A DNA stretch of 51,491 nt from URNF01 sp045649855 (lineage in GTDB: Bacteria; Bacillota; Clostridia; Oscillospirales; Acutalibacteraceae): contig JAZRQN010000013.1 of NCBI GenBank assembly GCA_045649855.1, positions 1 to 51,491 on the forward strand, given 5' to 3'. The translations under genes and the position numbers were made by a program. Each line of letters opens with the position of its first letter. Within the stretch, counting starts at the first letter, position 1. Under the pieces are notes generated by a model. That model did no database searches. It had not been told where the DNA came from and was given only the letters and a program-made list of their open reading frames with translations. Below, in pieces: positions 25,686 to 31,981 of this stretch.

Positions 25686-25714
25686 GTAGGGGACGATGCC
25701 CACATCGTCCCGAA
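25686..25714 (+). repeat. REP palindrome 1
   Basis: A 29-nt element starting GTAGGGGACGATG with a 9-bp stem (25690-25698 with 25703-25711) and a CCCA loop. It lies 11 nt after spoIVB. An identical 29-nt copy in inverted orientation lies at 26048-26076. Confidence 0.9.
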
Positions 25715-25718
25715 TAAC

Positions 25719-25749
25719 AAAAAACCAAGGGTTAATCACCTTGGGTTTT
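25719..25749. terminator. Weak bidirectional terminator between spoIVB and the RAYT gene
   Basis: An imperfect stem (25719-25730 with 25739-25749, one bulge), A-rich on one side and T-rich on the other. It could end the RAYT transcript and read-through from spoIVB. It overlaps the last codons of the RAYT gene. Confidence 0.5.
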
Positions 25750-26190
25750 GTGTGTTAATATCCATTTTTTAGGGTTGTTTTCGATATATTCAAAAATTTC
25801 ATTGTAATCTTTTTGATTGCGAATTATATGGTCGTAATATGAGCGTTGAAAAATCGGGTTGCCTATTTCCTTTGTTGTTAATGTTTTAATTGAACGAACA
25901 ATATTTGAAATCCTGTTTGTAGGGGTCGATGCCCGCATCGACCCGTTTTCAATTTGCATAATCATATGTATATGGTCGGGCATTATGACATATTTTTTAA
26001 TTTCAGAAACATTACGGATATATTTTTCAACGATTGTTCCGTATTTTTTCGGGACGATGTGGGCATCGTCCCCTACGATATCACATAATATTCGTTTTCT
26101 ATCTTTAACACATATCGTAATAAAATATGCGCCCTTTTTTGAATAATCAAAATTTTCTAATCTATTATGTTTTCTATAGGGTAAATCCAT
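25732..26190 (-). CDS. REP-associated tyrosine transposase (RAYT, Y1/IS200-like)
   Basis: A 152-aa single-domain HUH/Y1 endonuclease. The metal-binding H-x-H is in MPDHIHMIM, and the candidate catalytic Tyr lies in FQRSYYDHIIRN. The core pattern (RLENFDYSKKGAYFITICVKDR; YIENNPKKW) is typical of TnpA_REP proteins, which act on nearby REP palindromes in trans. Two REP palindromes lie inside the reading frame and are translated: one gives VGDDAHIVP, the other MRASTPT, without shifting the frame. The start at 26190 follows GGTGAT and a promoter at 26207-26234; a longer frame to 26268 would cross the promoter. All catalytic motifs are intact. Confidence 0.92.
   Translation of the reverse strand: MDLPYRKHNRLENFDYSKKGAYFITICVKDRKRILCDIVGDDAHIVPKKYGTIVEKYIRNVSEIKKYVIMPDHIHMIMQIENGSMRASTPTNRISNIVRSIKTLTTKEIGNPIFQRSYYDHIIRNQKDYNEIFEYIENNPKKWILTHKTQGD
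25919..25944 (+). repeat. REP palindrome 2, inside the RAYT gene
   Basis: A 26-nt variant beginning GTAGGGGTCGATG, with a 9-bp stem (25923-25931 with 25936-25944) and CCCG loop. Compared with copy 1, both arms have changed together (A to T, T to A), preserving pairing. It is in frame with the RAYT coding strand. Confidence 0.88.
26048..26076 (-). repeat. REP palindrome 3, inside the RAYT gene, inverted
   Basis: The same 29 nt as copy 1 in opposite orientation (stem 26051-26059 with 26064-26072). On the RAYT coding strand it encodes VGDDAHIVP in frame. Confidence 0.9.
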
Positions 26191-26206
26191 TTTTATCACC
26201 GAAAAT

Positions 26207-26234
26207 ATTATACCATAAATTAAAAATATTGCAA
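26207..26234 (-). promoter_or_regulatory. Promoter of the RAYT gene
   Basis: Reverse strand TTGCAA (26229-26234), 16-nt spacer, TATAAT (26207-26212) with TGG before the -10. The TTGCAA is self-complementary, so it also forms a -35 for the plus strand with TAAACT 17 nt away, towards the structured repeat. Confidence 0.7.
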
Positions 26235-26263
26235 TTCGTGAAAAACTGTGATAAACTAATAGT

Positions 26264-26424
26264 GCCAAACTAACTGAATATTGTGTGAAATTGGGTGTAT
26301 TTTCTTTTTATGGGATAATTACGCTTTTTTTGCGTATCCTATGAATCGTTATGAATTTGATAAAAATGCAAATTCCAACGATTTGTAGGTGGGTACGCCC
26401 CATTTCACACTCGGTTAGTTTGGC
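26264..26424. repeat. About 160-bp structured inverted-repeat element
   Basis: The outer ends pair: 26264-26274 with 26414-26424 (gccaaactaac type), continuing imperfectly into a second block (26283-26295 with about 26397-26409, gtgtgaaat type). Inside are two more stem-loops: 26313-26341 (ggat..tacgc / gcgt..atcc) and 26343-26383 (AATCGTT ... AACGATT with an inner AATTT/AAATT pairing). It has no coding potential. It may be a MITE-like non-autonomous element or a structured RNA; a UUCG-loop terminator follows 24 nt later. This covers most of the 330 bases between the RAYT start and the next reading frame. Confidence 0.65.
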
Positions 26425-26447
26425 GACTATCGGAGTTTGCGTTTTTT

Positions 26448-26477
26448 GTGCGGTTACTTCGGTAGCCGCACTTTTTT
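26448..26477 (+). terminator. Terminator with a UUCG tetraloop
   Basis: A 10-bp stem (26448-26457 with 26462-26471, one G-T pair) closed by a C(UUCG)G tetraloop and followed by T6. No protein gene on the plus strand ends just before it, so it probably ends an RNA from the structured element. Confidence 0.85.
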
Positions 26478-26520
26478 ATTTTTAGGAACAAAAAGTATTT
26501 AATTGAAGTGAGGTGATTCG

Positions 26521-26877
26521 GTGGAAACAATTTTATCAATTATCGCGTTAGTTATTTCTTTGATTTCGGGTGGTTTTACTTTTTATACTTTTTGGTGGAC
26601 AAATCGACGAGATAGAAGACAAGCAACTCTTGAAGCATATAACCGATTACAAACCGAAGTTTTTGACAACCTTAATTCTTACACTCCTACTGAAATACGG
26701 GATATTTGTACCGATGTAAAATCACCCGAATATAAAACCATCAGTGGCTATGTTGCGAGAATAGAACATTTTTGTGAACACAGGGGACGGTTCTCTGTGT
26801 TAAAACCCGCAACACCCGCCCTGAATTTCAGGGTGGGTGTTTCTCTAATATGTAGAAACTTGTTGGTCCTATATTGA
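26521..26877 (+). pseudogene. Truncated small membrane protein gene (DUF4760-like start)
   Basis: A GTG-started frame after GAAGTGAGGTG. The first 85 or so residues look genuine: an N-terminal membrane helix (ILSIIALVISLISGGFTFYTFWW), a basic stretch (NRRDRRQ) and a helical domain ending ISGYVARIEHFC. That end resembles small phage- or island-borne proteins whose next segment normally continues for about 50 residues. Here the frame runs at about 26777 into two short palindromic repeats and picks up about 33 unrelated residues. I therefore read it as a 3'-truncated gene; the short product could still be made. Confidence 0.6.
26777..26842. repeat. Two adjacent palindromic repeats
   Basis: Hairpin 1: 26777-26783 with 26795-26801 (aacacag/ctgtgtt) around a GGGGACGGTTC-like core. 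Hairpin 2: 26811-26825 with 26827-26841, a 15-nt near-perfect inverted repeat (aacacccgccctgaa) with terminator-like shape. Together they replace the 3' end of the preceding gene. Confidence 0.7.
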
Positions 26878-26884
26878 CATACTC

Positions 26885-27040
26885 GTGAGCGGTTCACCCA
26901 TCATCCAGGATAGTAAACTGGTTGGCGCTGTTACGCATGTTCTGGTCAATGATCCGACCAAAGGGTACGCTATATTCGCAGAGAATATGTACGAGACAGC
27001 GCAAAGTGTAACAGGAGAAAACTTGAAAGTAGCATCATAA
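26885..27040 (+). pseudogene. Second, diverged 3' end of spoIVB
   Basis: Translates as 51 residues starting VSGSPIIQD and ending NLKVAS, then TAA. It matches the last 50 residues of SpoIVB (25522-25674) at 43 of 50 positions by my count, with about 28 of 156 bases different, mostly silent third positions. It contains the catalytic Ser but no PDZ, His or upstream parts, and has no start or ribosome binding site, so it is a remnant. The pattern of silent change suggests it comes from a diverged spoIVB allele, not a recent tandem copy. Confidence 0.9.
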
Positions 27041-27042
27041 AC

Positions 27043-27071
27043 AAAAGCATCCCGATGACGGGATGCTTTTT
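27043..27071 (+). terminator. Rho-independent terminator behind the spoIVB remnant
   Basis: A perfect 12-bp stem (27043-27054 with 27059-27070), ATGA loop and T run. It is probably the original spoIVB terminator. Confidence 0.9.
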
Positions 27072-27135
27072 CCTTGTAATTTATTGTGAGAAGTGTTACA
27101 CTGACAATAACATAATGCAGTATACGAGGTACGGT

Positions 27136-28005
27136 ATGAAAGTTTTATCATTCGGAGAGATTTTGTGGGACGTCTATCCCGATAAAAAATGCTTGGGCGG
27201 TGCATCGCTCAACTTTGGCGCGCATCTTGCAAAACATGGTGAAGACGTGTATATGTTGTCTGCTTTGGGACGAGATTCGCTCGGCGAAGAAGCTGTTATG
27301 CAGTTGAAAGCGTGGGGGATGAAAGATACTTACGTTACAATTTTGGATGCTAAAGAGACCGGGAAATGTTTGGTAACGCTGGATGAACAGTCGATTCCGT
27401 CCTATAATTTGCTGTCGGATGTGGCGTATGATTATATCTGCTGCGATACCGTGTCGGATGTGTTTGATGTGTTGTATTTCGGCACGTTGGCACTGCGGAG
27501 TGCGTATAATTACAACTCGCTGAATGCTTTTCTCGCTTCTCATCAGTTTGAGAATGTTTTTGTGGATGTCAATATCAGAGCGCCGTTTTACTCCGCGGAA
27601 ACGGTAACTTTTGCGGCGAATCACGCTACCATTATAAAAGTGAGTCTGGAAGAGTTGCCTGTTGTTTGTGATCTACTGAACATTGATCGGACGGTAGATT
27701 ATCAAGCGTTTGCCGAAATGCTCGCGGATCGGTTTGCCGGTTTGAAACTGGTGATCATCACGTTGGGCAAAGACGGCGCGTATGCGTATTCCTGCACGGC
27801 TGAAAAAGGTTATTTTGGCGCATCGCAGAAGGTGGAAGTGGTATCCACGGTCGGCGCAGGCGATAGCTTTTCTGCGGCGTTTTTGCACAAATATATGCAA
27901 GGGAAAGATATACAATCTTGTTTGGAATACGCCAACAAAGTGGCATGCAAGGTGGTATCCGAAATGGATGCGGTTCCCGAATATGCCCTTGAGGAGTTTA
28001 TTTAA
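27136..28005 (+). CDS. PfkB-family carbohydrate kinase (fructokinase-like)
   Basis: A 289-aa sugar kinase of the ribokinase/PfkB family. The N-terminal GGASLNFGAHLAKHG is the first substrate motif. The C-terminal STVGAGDSFSAAFL is the second family signature, with Asp as catalytic base and the GAGD anion hole. It resembles fructokinases more than ribokinases by its FGEILWDVYPDKK opening, but substrate remains uncertain. The ATG at 27136 has GAGGT upstream; an earlier in-frame ATG at 27055 would start inside the terminator. It lies between the island and spo0A and may be an insertion into the normally adjacent spoIVB-spo0A pair. Confidence 0.87.
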   Translation: MKVLSFGEILWDVYPDKKCLGGASLNFGAHLAKHGEDVYMLSALGRDSLGEEAVMQLKAWGMKDTYVTILDAKETGKCLVTLDEQSIPSYNLLSDVAYDYICCDTVSDVFDVLYFGTLALRSAYNYNSLNAFLASHQFENVFVDVNIRAPFYSAETVTFAANHATIIKVSLEELPVVCDLLNIDRTVDYQAFAEMLADRFAGLKLVIITLGKDGAYAYSCTAEKGYFGASQKVEVVSTVGAGDSFSAAFLHKYMQGKDIQSCLEYANKVACKVVSEMDAVPEYALEEFI

Positions 28006-28125
28006 TATACAATATACAGTAAAAGTCTTCCAATCGTAATCGGGGTGCTTTTGTCATCTTTGCTGATATTTTCACTGTCTTTTTCTGTCCTTGAATAGCC
28101 GAAAAATAAATTTTTTAAAAATCTT

Positions 28126-28165
28126 TTGGTAAACTATTGCAATAATTGGTAAATTATGGTAATAT
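28126..28165 (+). promoter_or_regulatory. spo0A promoter with paired direct repeats
   Basis: TTGCAA (28137-28142), 17-nt spacer, TAATAT (28160-28165). Two 12-nt direct repeats TTGGTAAAYTAT (28126-28137 and 28146-28157) are offset by exactly 20 bp; the first touches the -35 and the second fills the spacer, a geometry expected for a repressor site. No gene lies in 28006-28201. Confidence 0.65.
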
Positions 28166-28201
28166 GACAAAGCCGGCAAATTTAACAAGGAGATTCTGAT
28201 A

Positions 28202-28975
28202 ATGGAGAAGCAAGTGAAAGTGTTGTTAGTGGACAACAGCGAGCATTTTGGCGTTCCGTGTGCAAAGATTATGCGCGAAAACGGTGTAGAAGTGGAGGTC
28301 ATTGAAAAGGACGGTAAAAAAGCGGTGGATGTGATATGCAGTATGCACCCGGACGTGGTGATGCTGGATTTCTTTTTGCCGCGTTTGGATGCGATTGGTG
28401 TGATCAAAAACACGTATGCCAAATCGTTGGCAAATATGCCGCAGTTTATGGTGATGTCGGGGTTTGACAACCCGAATTTAGAACGCGAAGCGATTTTGGG
28501 CGGTGCGGATTACTTTATCTTGAAACCGTTTGATGCCGCGGAAATGGCGCATCGGATTCGCACGTTGTGCAGTAAGGTGATTCGCGCAGATATGAAAAAC
28601 GAGCGCGCGGTGGCGGAAAATAACAGTCTGGAAATCCGTGTAACCGAGATCATTCATCAGATCGGCGTACCTGCACATATCAAAGGATATCAATATCTGC
28701 GCGATGCGATTTTGATGGCGATTGACGATGATGATATCATTAACGCAGTAACCAAACGGCTGTATCCTGCAGTTGCGAAAAAGCACGGTACTACCTCGTC
28801 AAGAGTGGAACGCGCTATCCGCCACGCGATTGAAGTTGCGTGGGACAGGGGAGACGTGGACGTTCTCAATTCCTATTTCGGATATACCATCCATACAGGG
28901 CGTGGCAAACCGACCAACAGCGAATTTATTGCGATGATTGCGGATAAATTCCGCTTACAACTGAAAATTTCGTAA
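28202..28975 (+). CDS. spo0A: Sporulation master regulator Spo0A
   Basis: A 257-aa response regulator that starts sporulation when phosphorylated. The receiver domain (residues 1-about 125) has the acidic pocket D11, the phosphoacceptor D56 (VVMLDFFLP), the switch serine in VMSGF and the conserved Lys in LKPF. The effector domain (about 145-257) has the Spo0A-specific block IGVPAHIKGYQYLRDAI and the recognition helix in SSRVERAIRHAIEVAWDRG, and ends with the NSEFIAMIADKFRL pattern. All key residues are intact. The ATG follows AAGGAG. In Clostridia activation is often by orphan kinases; none is encoded here. Confidence 0.98.
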   Translation: MEKQVKVLLVDNSEHFGVPCAKIMRENGVEVEVIEKDGKKAVDVICSMHPDVVMLDFFLPRLDAIGVIKNTYAKSLANMPQFMVMSGFDNPNLEREAILGGADYFILKPFDAAEMAHRIRTLCSKVIRADMKNERAVAENNSLEIRVTEIIHQIGVPAHIKGYQYLRDAILMAIDDDDIINAVTKRLYPAVAKKHGTTSSRVERAIRHAIEVAWDRGDVDVLNSYFGYTIHTGRGKPTNSEFIAMIADKFRLQLKIS

Positions 28976-29001
28976 ATGGGGATGCATTTCGTTCAAAAGT
29001 A

Positions 29002-29010
29002 TGGTATGAT
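29002..29010 (+). promoter_or_regulatory. Extended -10 element upstream of the CYTH gene
   Basis: TGG followed by TATGAT (29005-29010), 22 nt before the ATG. No clear -35 is seen. Confidence 0.4.
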
Positions 29011-29032
29011 ACCTTTGAAATGAGGGAAGTGT

Positions 29033-29515
29033 ATGAAAAATACTGAAATTGAACGGAAGTTTTTAATTGATCGATTCCCCGACGAGTTACCTTTGCTGGA
29101 ACAGGCGACTGTGTGGCAGGGGTATATTTCAGCCGAACCTGTGGTGCGTATCCGTAAAAAGGAAACGGAAAGCGGCATTTCGTATCGCCTTTGTTTTAAA
29201 AGCAAGGGTACACTTGTGCGCAAAGAGGTGGAAATGGATATCACCGCCGAGAAATATGAAGCGCTCGCCGAAATGTTGCTGATACCGCCTGTGCGAAAGG
29301 ATTTCAAAGTATATGCACTGGCCGACGGCAGACGCTTGGAGTGCAGTTTGGTGGACAAGGACAGCGATGCTGCTTTTTATTATGCCGAGGTGGAATTTTC
29401 GTCGGTTGAAGAGGCGAATGCGTTTGCGCCTCCCGTCTTTTTAGGTGAAGAAAAAACCGAAGATCCTGCTTTCACCATGAGCAATTACTGGAAAATGAAA
29501 CAACAACTGATTTGA
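29033..29515 (+). CDS. CYTH-domain (triphosphate tunnel) protein
   Basis: A 160-aa protein opening with E-I-E-R-K-F-L-I, the ExExK signature of CYTH triphosphate tunnel metalloenzymes, which bind triphosphates inside a beta barrel. Alternating charged strands (VRIRKKETESG, YRLCFKSKG, RKEVEMDIT) and a final acidic strand (YAEVEFSSVEEA) support the fold. Bacterial members include tripolyphosphatases and class-IV adenylate-cyclase-like enzymes; the reaction cannot be chosen from sequence. The start follows GAGGGAAG. It is alone between spo0A and a terminator. Confidence 0.9.
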   Translation: MKNTEIERKFLIDRFPDELPLLEQATVWQGYISAEPVVRIRKKETESGISYRLCFKSKGTLVRKEVEMDITAEKYEALAEMLLIPPVRKDFKVYALADGRRLECSLVDKDSDAAFYYAEVEFSSVEEANAFAPPVFLGEEKTEDPAFTMSNYWKMKQQLI

Positions 29516-29539
29516 TATATGAAAACCGAAATGTAGATT

Positions 29540-29572
29540 ACGCAGTATCTGTAACGGATACTGCGTTTTTTC
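29540..29572 (+). terminator. Rho-independent terminator after the CYTH gene
   Basis: A 10-bp stem (29540-29549 with 29557-29566), 7-nt loop and T7. Confidence 0.9.
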
Positions 29573-29573
29573 A

Positions 29574-29602
29574 TAGACAAAATTCAGGGTTCGTGGTATA
29601 CT
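29574..29602 (+). promoter_or_regulatory. Promoter of the C_GCAxxG_C_C gene
   Basis: TAGACA (29574-29579), 17-nt spacer, TATACT (29597-29602) with TGG before the -10. Confidence 0.65.
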
Positions 29603-29620
29603 CATTTTGAGGTGAATGCT

Positions 29621-30064
29621 ATGGATCATGTACAAAAAGCGGAACGATTATTTTTGGAAGGATTCAATTGTGCGCAAGCGGTCGCGGGTGCGTTTTGTGA
29701 TGAAATGGGCTTGCCTGAAGATGCGGTGATGAGACTGTCAAGTTCTTTTGGCGGTGGAATGGGCAGAATGCGCGAAGTGTGTGGTGCTTGCAGCGGCATG
29801 TTTATGGTTGCAGGTATGTTGTATGGTTACAATACGCCCGAAACGGGTGATATTAAAGCTGAACACTACGCAGAAATCCGCAAGCTTGCAGATGCGTTCC
29901 GCGAGCAAAACGGGTCGATTATATGCCGTGAGATTTTGGGCCCGAAAGCACAGGTAGGCGGTTTACCCGAACAGAGGACCGCGGAATATTACAAAGATCG
30001 TCCGTGCTTGTGGTGCGTACATAGCGCGGCGGCGATTTTAGAACAGTATATATCAAACAAATAG
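29621..30064 (+). CDS. C_GCAxxG_C_C family protein
   Basis: A 147-aa protein of the C_GCAxxG_C_C family (redox-active or metal-binding, function unknown). The signature is visible in order: FNCAQAVAGAFCDEMG near residue 16, the CGACSGMFMVAGMLYG core near 60-75, C-R-E-I-L-G near 105 and the terminal CLWCVHSAA. All expected cysteines are present. Members often sit near oxidoreductases or membrane transport genes; here the neighbours are unrelated. The ATG at 29621 fits GAGGTG with 6-nt spacing; the GTG at 29612 lies inside that site. Confidence 0.88.
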   Translation: MDHVQKAERLFLEGFNCAQAVAGAFCDEMGLPEDAVMRLSSSFGGGMGRMREVCGACSGMFMVAGMLYGYNTPETGDIKAEHYAEIRKLADAFREQNGSIICREILGPKAQVGGLPEQRTAEYYKDRPCLWCVHSAAAILEQYISNK

Positions 30065-30080
30065 GTGGATTGACAGTCCA

Positions 30081-30110
30081 TTGACGGTTTGTCGTTGAGT
30101 ATCGTACAAT
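30081..30110 (+). promoter_or_regulatory. Promoter of the XRE-membrane gene
   Basis: TTGACG (30081-30086), 18-nt spacer, TACAAT (30105-30110). Confidence 0.6.
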
Positions 30111-30129
30111 AGCGGCAGAGGTGATCGAT

Positions 30130-31140
30130 ATGACCGATAAAAAGACGTTTGGTTCTTTTATCAAAACCAAACGAACCGAGAAAAACTATTCACAAAAAGA
30201 CTTGGCGGAAATGCTGTTTGTTACCGAGGGCGCTGTCAGTAAATGGGAACGAGGGATATCCTATCCTGACATTACTTTGATTACGGATATTTGCCGTGTT
30301 CTTGATATTAGCGAACATGAATTGATCACTGCCTCTGACGATGCAGAGAACAGGAGATTGAAAAGTGAAGCACGGCAGTTTCGTGTGATTCGTGGCGCGT
30401 GGTTTTGGATTCCGACGATATCTTATGCGGTAGCACTCTTGACTTGTTTTGTTTGTAATCTTGCCGTAAACCACACGTTATCCTGGTTTTTTATCGTGTT
30501 GGCGGCGCTGGTTTGCGCTTATACGTTTGTGCCCAACATCACGTGCTTTTTTGAATCCAAGAAATTGCTGGCTTTTTCTGTTTCGAGTTACGCGTCCATT
30601 TGTTTGCTGCTTTTCACCTGTGCGGTATATACGGGTGGTTTATCTTGGTTCTTAACGGCGTGTATCGGTACTTTGATTGGATATGATTTGTTGTTTTTAC
30701 CTATACTTTTATCCAAAACCAAGGTATCGCGCTGGAAGTTTGTGATTGCATTTACCGTTACTTGCGCACTGACAATATTGCTTTTGCTGAATATCAATAT
30801 TTGGCATCCCTTTATGCTCACTTCGGCTATACTCGTTACCGGTTATGCATTTATCCCTGTGGTGTTGTGCACGGTTATCTGCGCAATGCGTTTTGATGCG
30901 TTTCTGAAATCGGGCGTTTGTGTTGTTCTCTGCTCGGTCCCACTGTATTTTACGGAGTATATTGTGGACGTGTTGTTTAATACAAATGATAGTGCTTATC
31001 AAGTGAATTTTCGTGATTGGACACATTTTTTCGAAGGAAATATTCAACTGATTTGTTTGGCGTTTGCGTTGCTTGTGGGGACGGTTTTTACCGTTTTGGG
31101 CGTTCTCAGAATTTGTAAAACACATAAATGTTCTGGTTAA
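30130..31140 (+). CDS. XRE-family HTH protein with C-terminal membrane domain
   Basis: A 336-aa protein: an N-terminal Cro/CI-type HTH (residues about 5-62; YSQKDLAEML, then TEGAVSKWERGISYPD), a short charged linker (DDAENRRLKSEARQF), and about eight hydrophobic helices from residue 85 to the C-terminus. This is a membrane-tethered regulator layout common in Firmicutes, where the membrane part may sense a drug, peptide or membrane state; the ligand is unknown. The ATG at 30130 has GAGGTG 6 nt upstream. The gene is 59 nt before tspO, which it might control. Confidence 0.85.
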   Translation: MTDKKTFGSFIKTKRTEKNYSQKDLAEMLFVTEGAVSKWERGISYPDITLITDICRVLDISEHELITASDDAENRRLKSEARQFRVIRGAWFWIPTISYAVALLTCFVCNLAVNHTLSWFFIVLAALVCAYTFVPNITCFFESKKLLAFSVSSYASICLLLFTCAVYTGGLSWFLTACIGTLIGYDLLFLPILLSKTKVSRWKFVIAFTVTCALTILLLLNINIWHPFMLTSAILVTGYAFIPVVLCTVICAMRFDAFLKSGVCVVLCSVPLYFTEYIVDVLFNTNDSAYQVNFRDWTHFFEGNIQLICLAFALLVGTVFTVLGVLRICKTHKCSG

Positions 31141-31144
31141 AGGA

Positions 31145-31176
31145 CATACATAAACCGATGTATGCGGTAATATACT
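31145..31176 (+). promoter_or_regulatory. Inverted repeat and -10-like box upstream of tspO
   Basis: CATACAT (31145-31151) and ATGTATG (31158-31164) form a perfect 7-bp inverted repeat with 6-nt spacer, followed by TATACT (31171-31176). The repeat covers the expected -35 position, so it may be an operator; no good -35 hexamer is visible. Confidence 0.4.
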
Positions 31177-31199
31177 GCATGCAAAGGGGTTGATACGGT

Positions 31200-31670
31200 A
31201 TGAAAATTAACTGGAAAACACTGCTGCTTTGTATAATCATTCCGCTGGCAGTGGGCGGTTTATCCGCGCTGATTTCTATGGGTGGCATGCAAGCGTATGC
31301 TGAATTTGAGCAACCGCCGCTTGCACCGCCCGGATGGCTGTTTCCGATTGTGTGGACGATTCTTTACGTACTGATGGGGATAGCATCTTATTTGCTGGTA
31401 ACATCCAAAGCGTCAACGCGCCATATCGGCAGTGCGCTCAAGACGTATGCACTGCAACTGTTTTTCAACTTCTGTTGGAGCATCATTTTCTTCAATTTTC
31501 AGTTGTATTGGGTAGCGTTAGCGTGGTTGGTCGTACTGTGGTTGCTGATTGTTTTGTGTATCGTGCGGTTTTATCGCGTTTCCGAAACGGCGGCATTTTT
31601 GATGATTCCGTATCTTCTTTGGGTTACCTTTGCCGCATATCTCAACGCGGGAGTAGCCGCTTTGAATTGA
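31200..31670 (+). CDS. TspO/MBR family membrane protein
   Basis: A 156-aa protein with five membrane helices typical of the tryptophan-rich sensory protein/translocator family. Recognisable family segments are FEQPPLAPPGWLFPIVWTILYVLMGIASYL, here only cited by its key parts PPLAPPGWLFPIVW and LYVLMG, and FFNFCWSIIFF with the helix-4 WLVVLWLLI run. Characterised members bind porphyrins, haem or lipids, with regulatory or stress roles. The ATG at 31200 has AAAGGGG upstream. It follows the XRE-membrane regulator gene and precedes the tRNA-tail repeats, the first of whose hairpins can also terminate it. Confidence 0.92.
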   Translation: MKINWKTLLLCIIIPLAVGGLSALISMGGMQAYAEFEQPPLAPPGWLFPIVWTILYVLMGIASYLLVTSKASTRHIGSALKTYALQLFFNFCWSIIFFNFQLYWVALAWLVVLWLLIVLCIVRFYRVSETAAFLMIPYLLWVTFAAYLNAGVAALN

Positions 31671-31677
31671 AAATAAA

Positions 31678-31762
31678 AACGAAACAGAGATACCTGATTG
31701 GGTATCTCTGTTTCGTTGGTGCGAGCAATGGGATATTGAAGTGGAATTTCGGGCACTGTGTC
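31678..31762 (-). repeat. tRNA-tail repeat unit A with hairpin
   Basis: A 17-bp stem (31678-31694 with 31701-31717), a terminator for either strand, directly abuts a copy of the tRNA-Leu 3' end (31717-31740; one base differs in the acceptor part, and the T loop is altered). Next to it is the 22-nt motif GTGGAATTTCGGGCACTGTG.. (31741-31762), which recurs in unit B. Confidence 0.85.
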
Positions 31763-31775
31763 CGTTTGCCGAGCG

Positions 31776-31927
31776 AACAAAAAAAGAGACACCCTTTTGG
31801 GTGTCTCTTTTTGTTGGTGCGAGGAATGGGATATTGAACCGGTTTTGCGTTATAAAACGTGCTATCAATGTGCGTTCGCACGCAAAACCTTGGAAATTCC
31901 GCTTTGTGGAATTTCGGGTACTGCGTC
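31776..31927 (-). repeat. tRNA-tail repeat unit B with hairpins
   Basis: An imperfect 17-bp terminator-like stem (31776-31794 with 31799-31815) abuts a second tRNA-Leu 3' end copy (31815-31839), identical to the real gene over 17 nt. It continues with two further palindromes (GGTTTTGCGT/ACGCAAAACC at about 31838-31891, and GGAAATTCCGC..GTGGAATTTC at about 31891-31915) and ends in the 22-nt motif (31906-31927) shared with unit A. Units A and B with hairpin C fill the 310 bases between tspO and the tRNA gene; no protein gene is credible here. Confidence 0.85.
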
Positions 31928-31940
31928 AATTTACTGTATA

Positions 31941-31981
31941 AATCAAAGAAAGATAGGCGTAAAGCCTATCTTTCTTTGATT
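31941..31981 (-). terminator. Hairpin directly behind tRNA-Leu
   Basis: A perfect 18-bp stem (31941-31958 with 31964-31981) and 5-nt loop. It begins at the final base of the tRNA CCA. The T tract on the reverse strand is weak (TTTATA), so it may act in processing or stabilisation as well as termination. Confidence 0.75.

Noticed and set aside
31334..31979. Several short overlapping open frames across the tRNA-tail region
   Set aside because: They translate repeats and hairpins in multiple frames on both strands without ribosome binding sites; the region is better explained as non-coding repeats.
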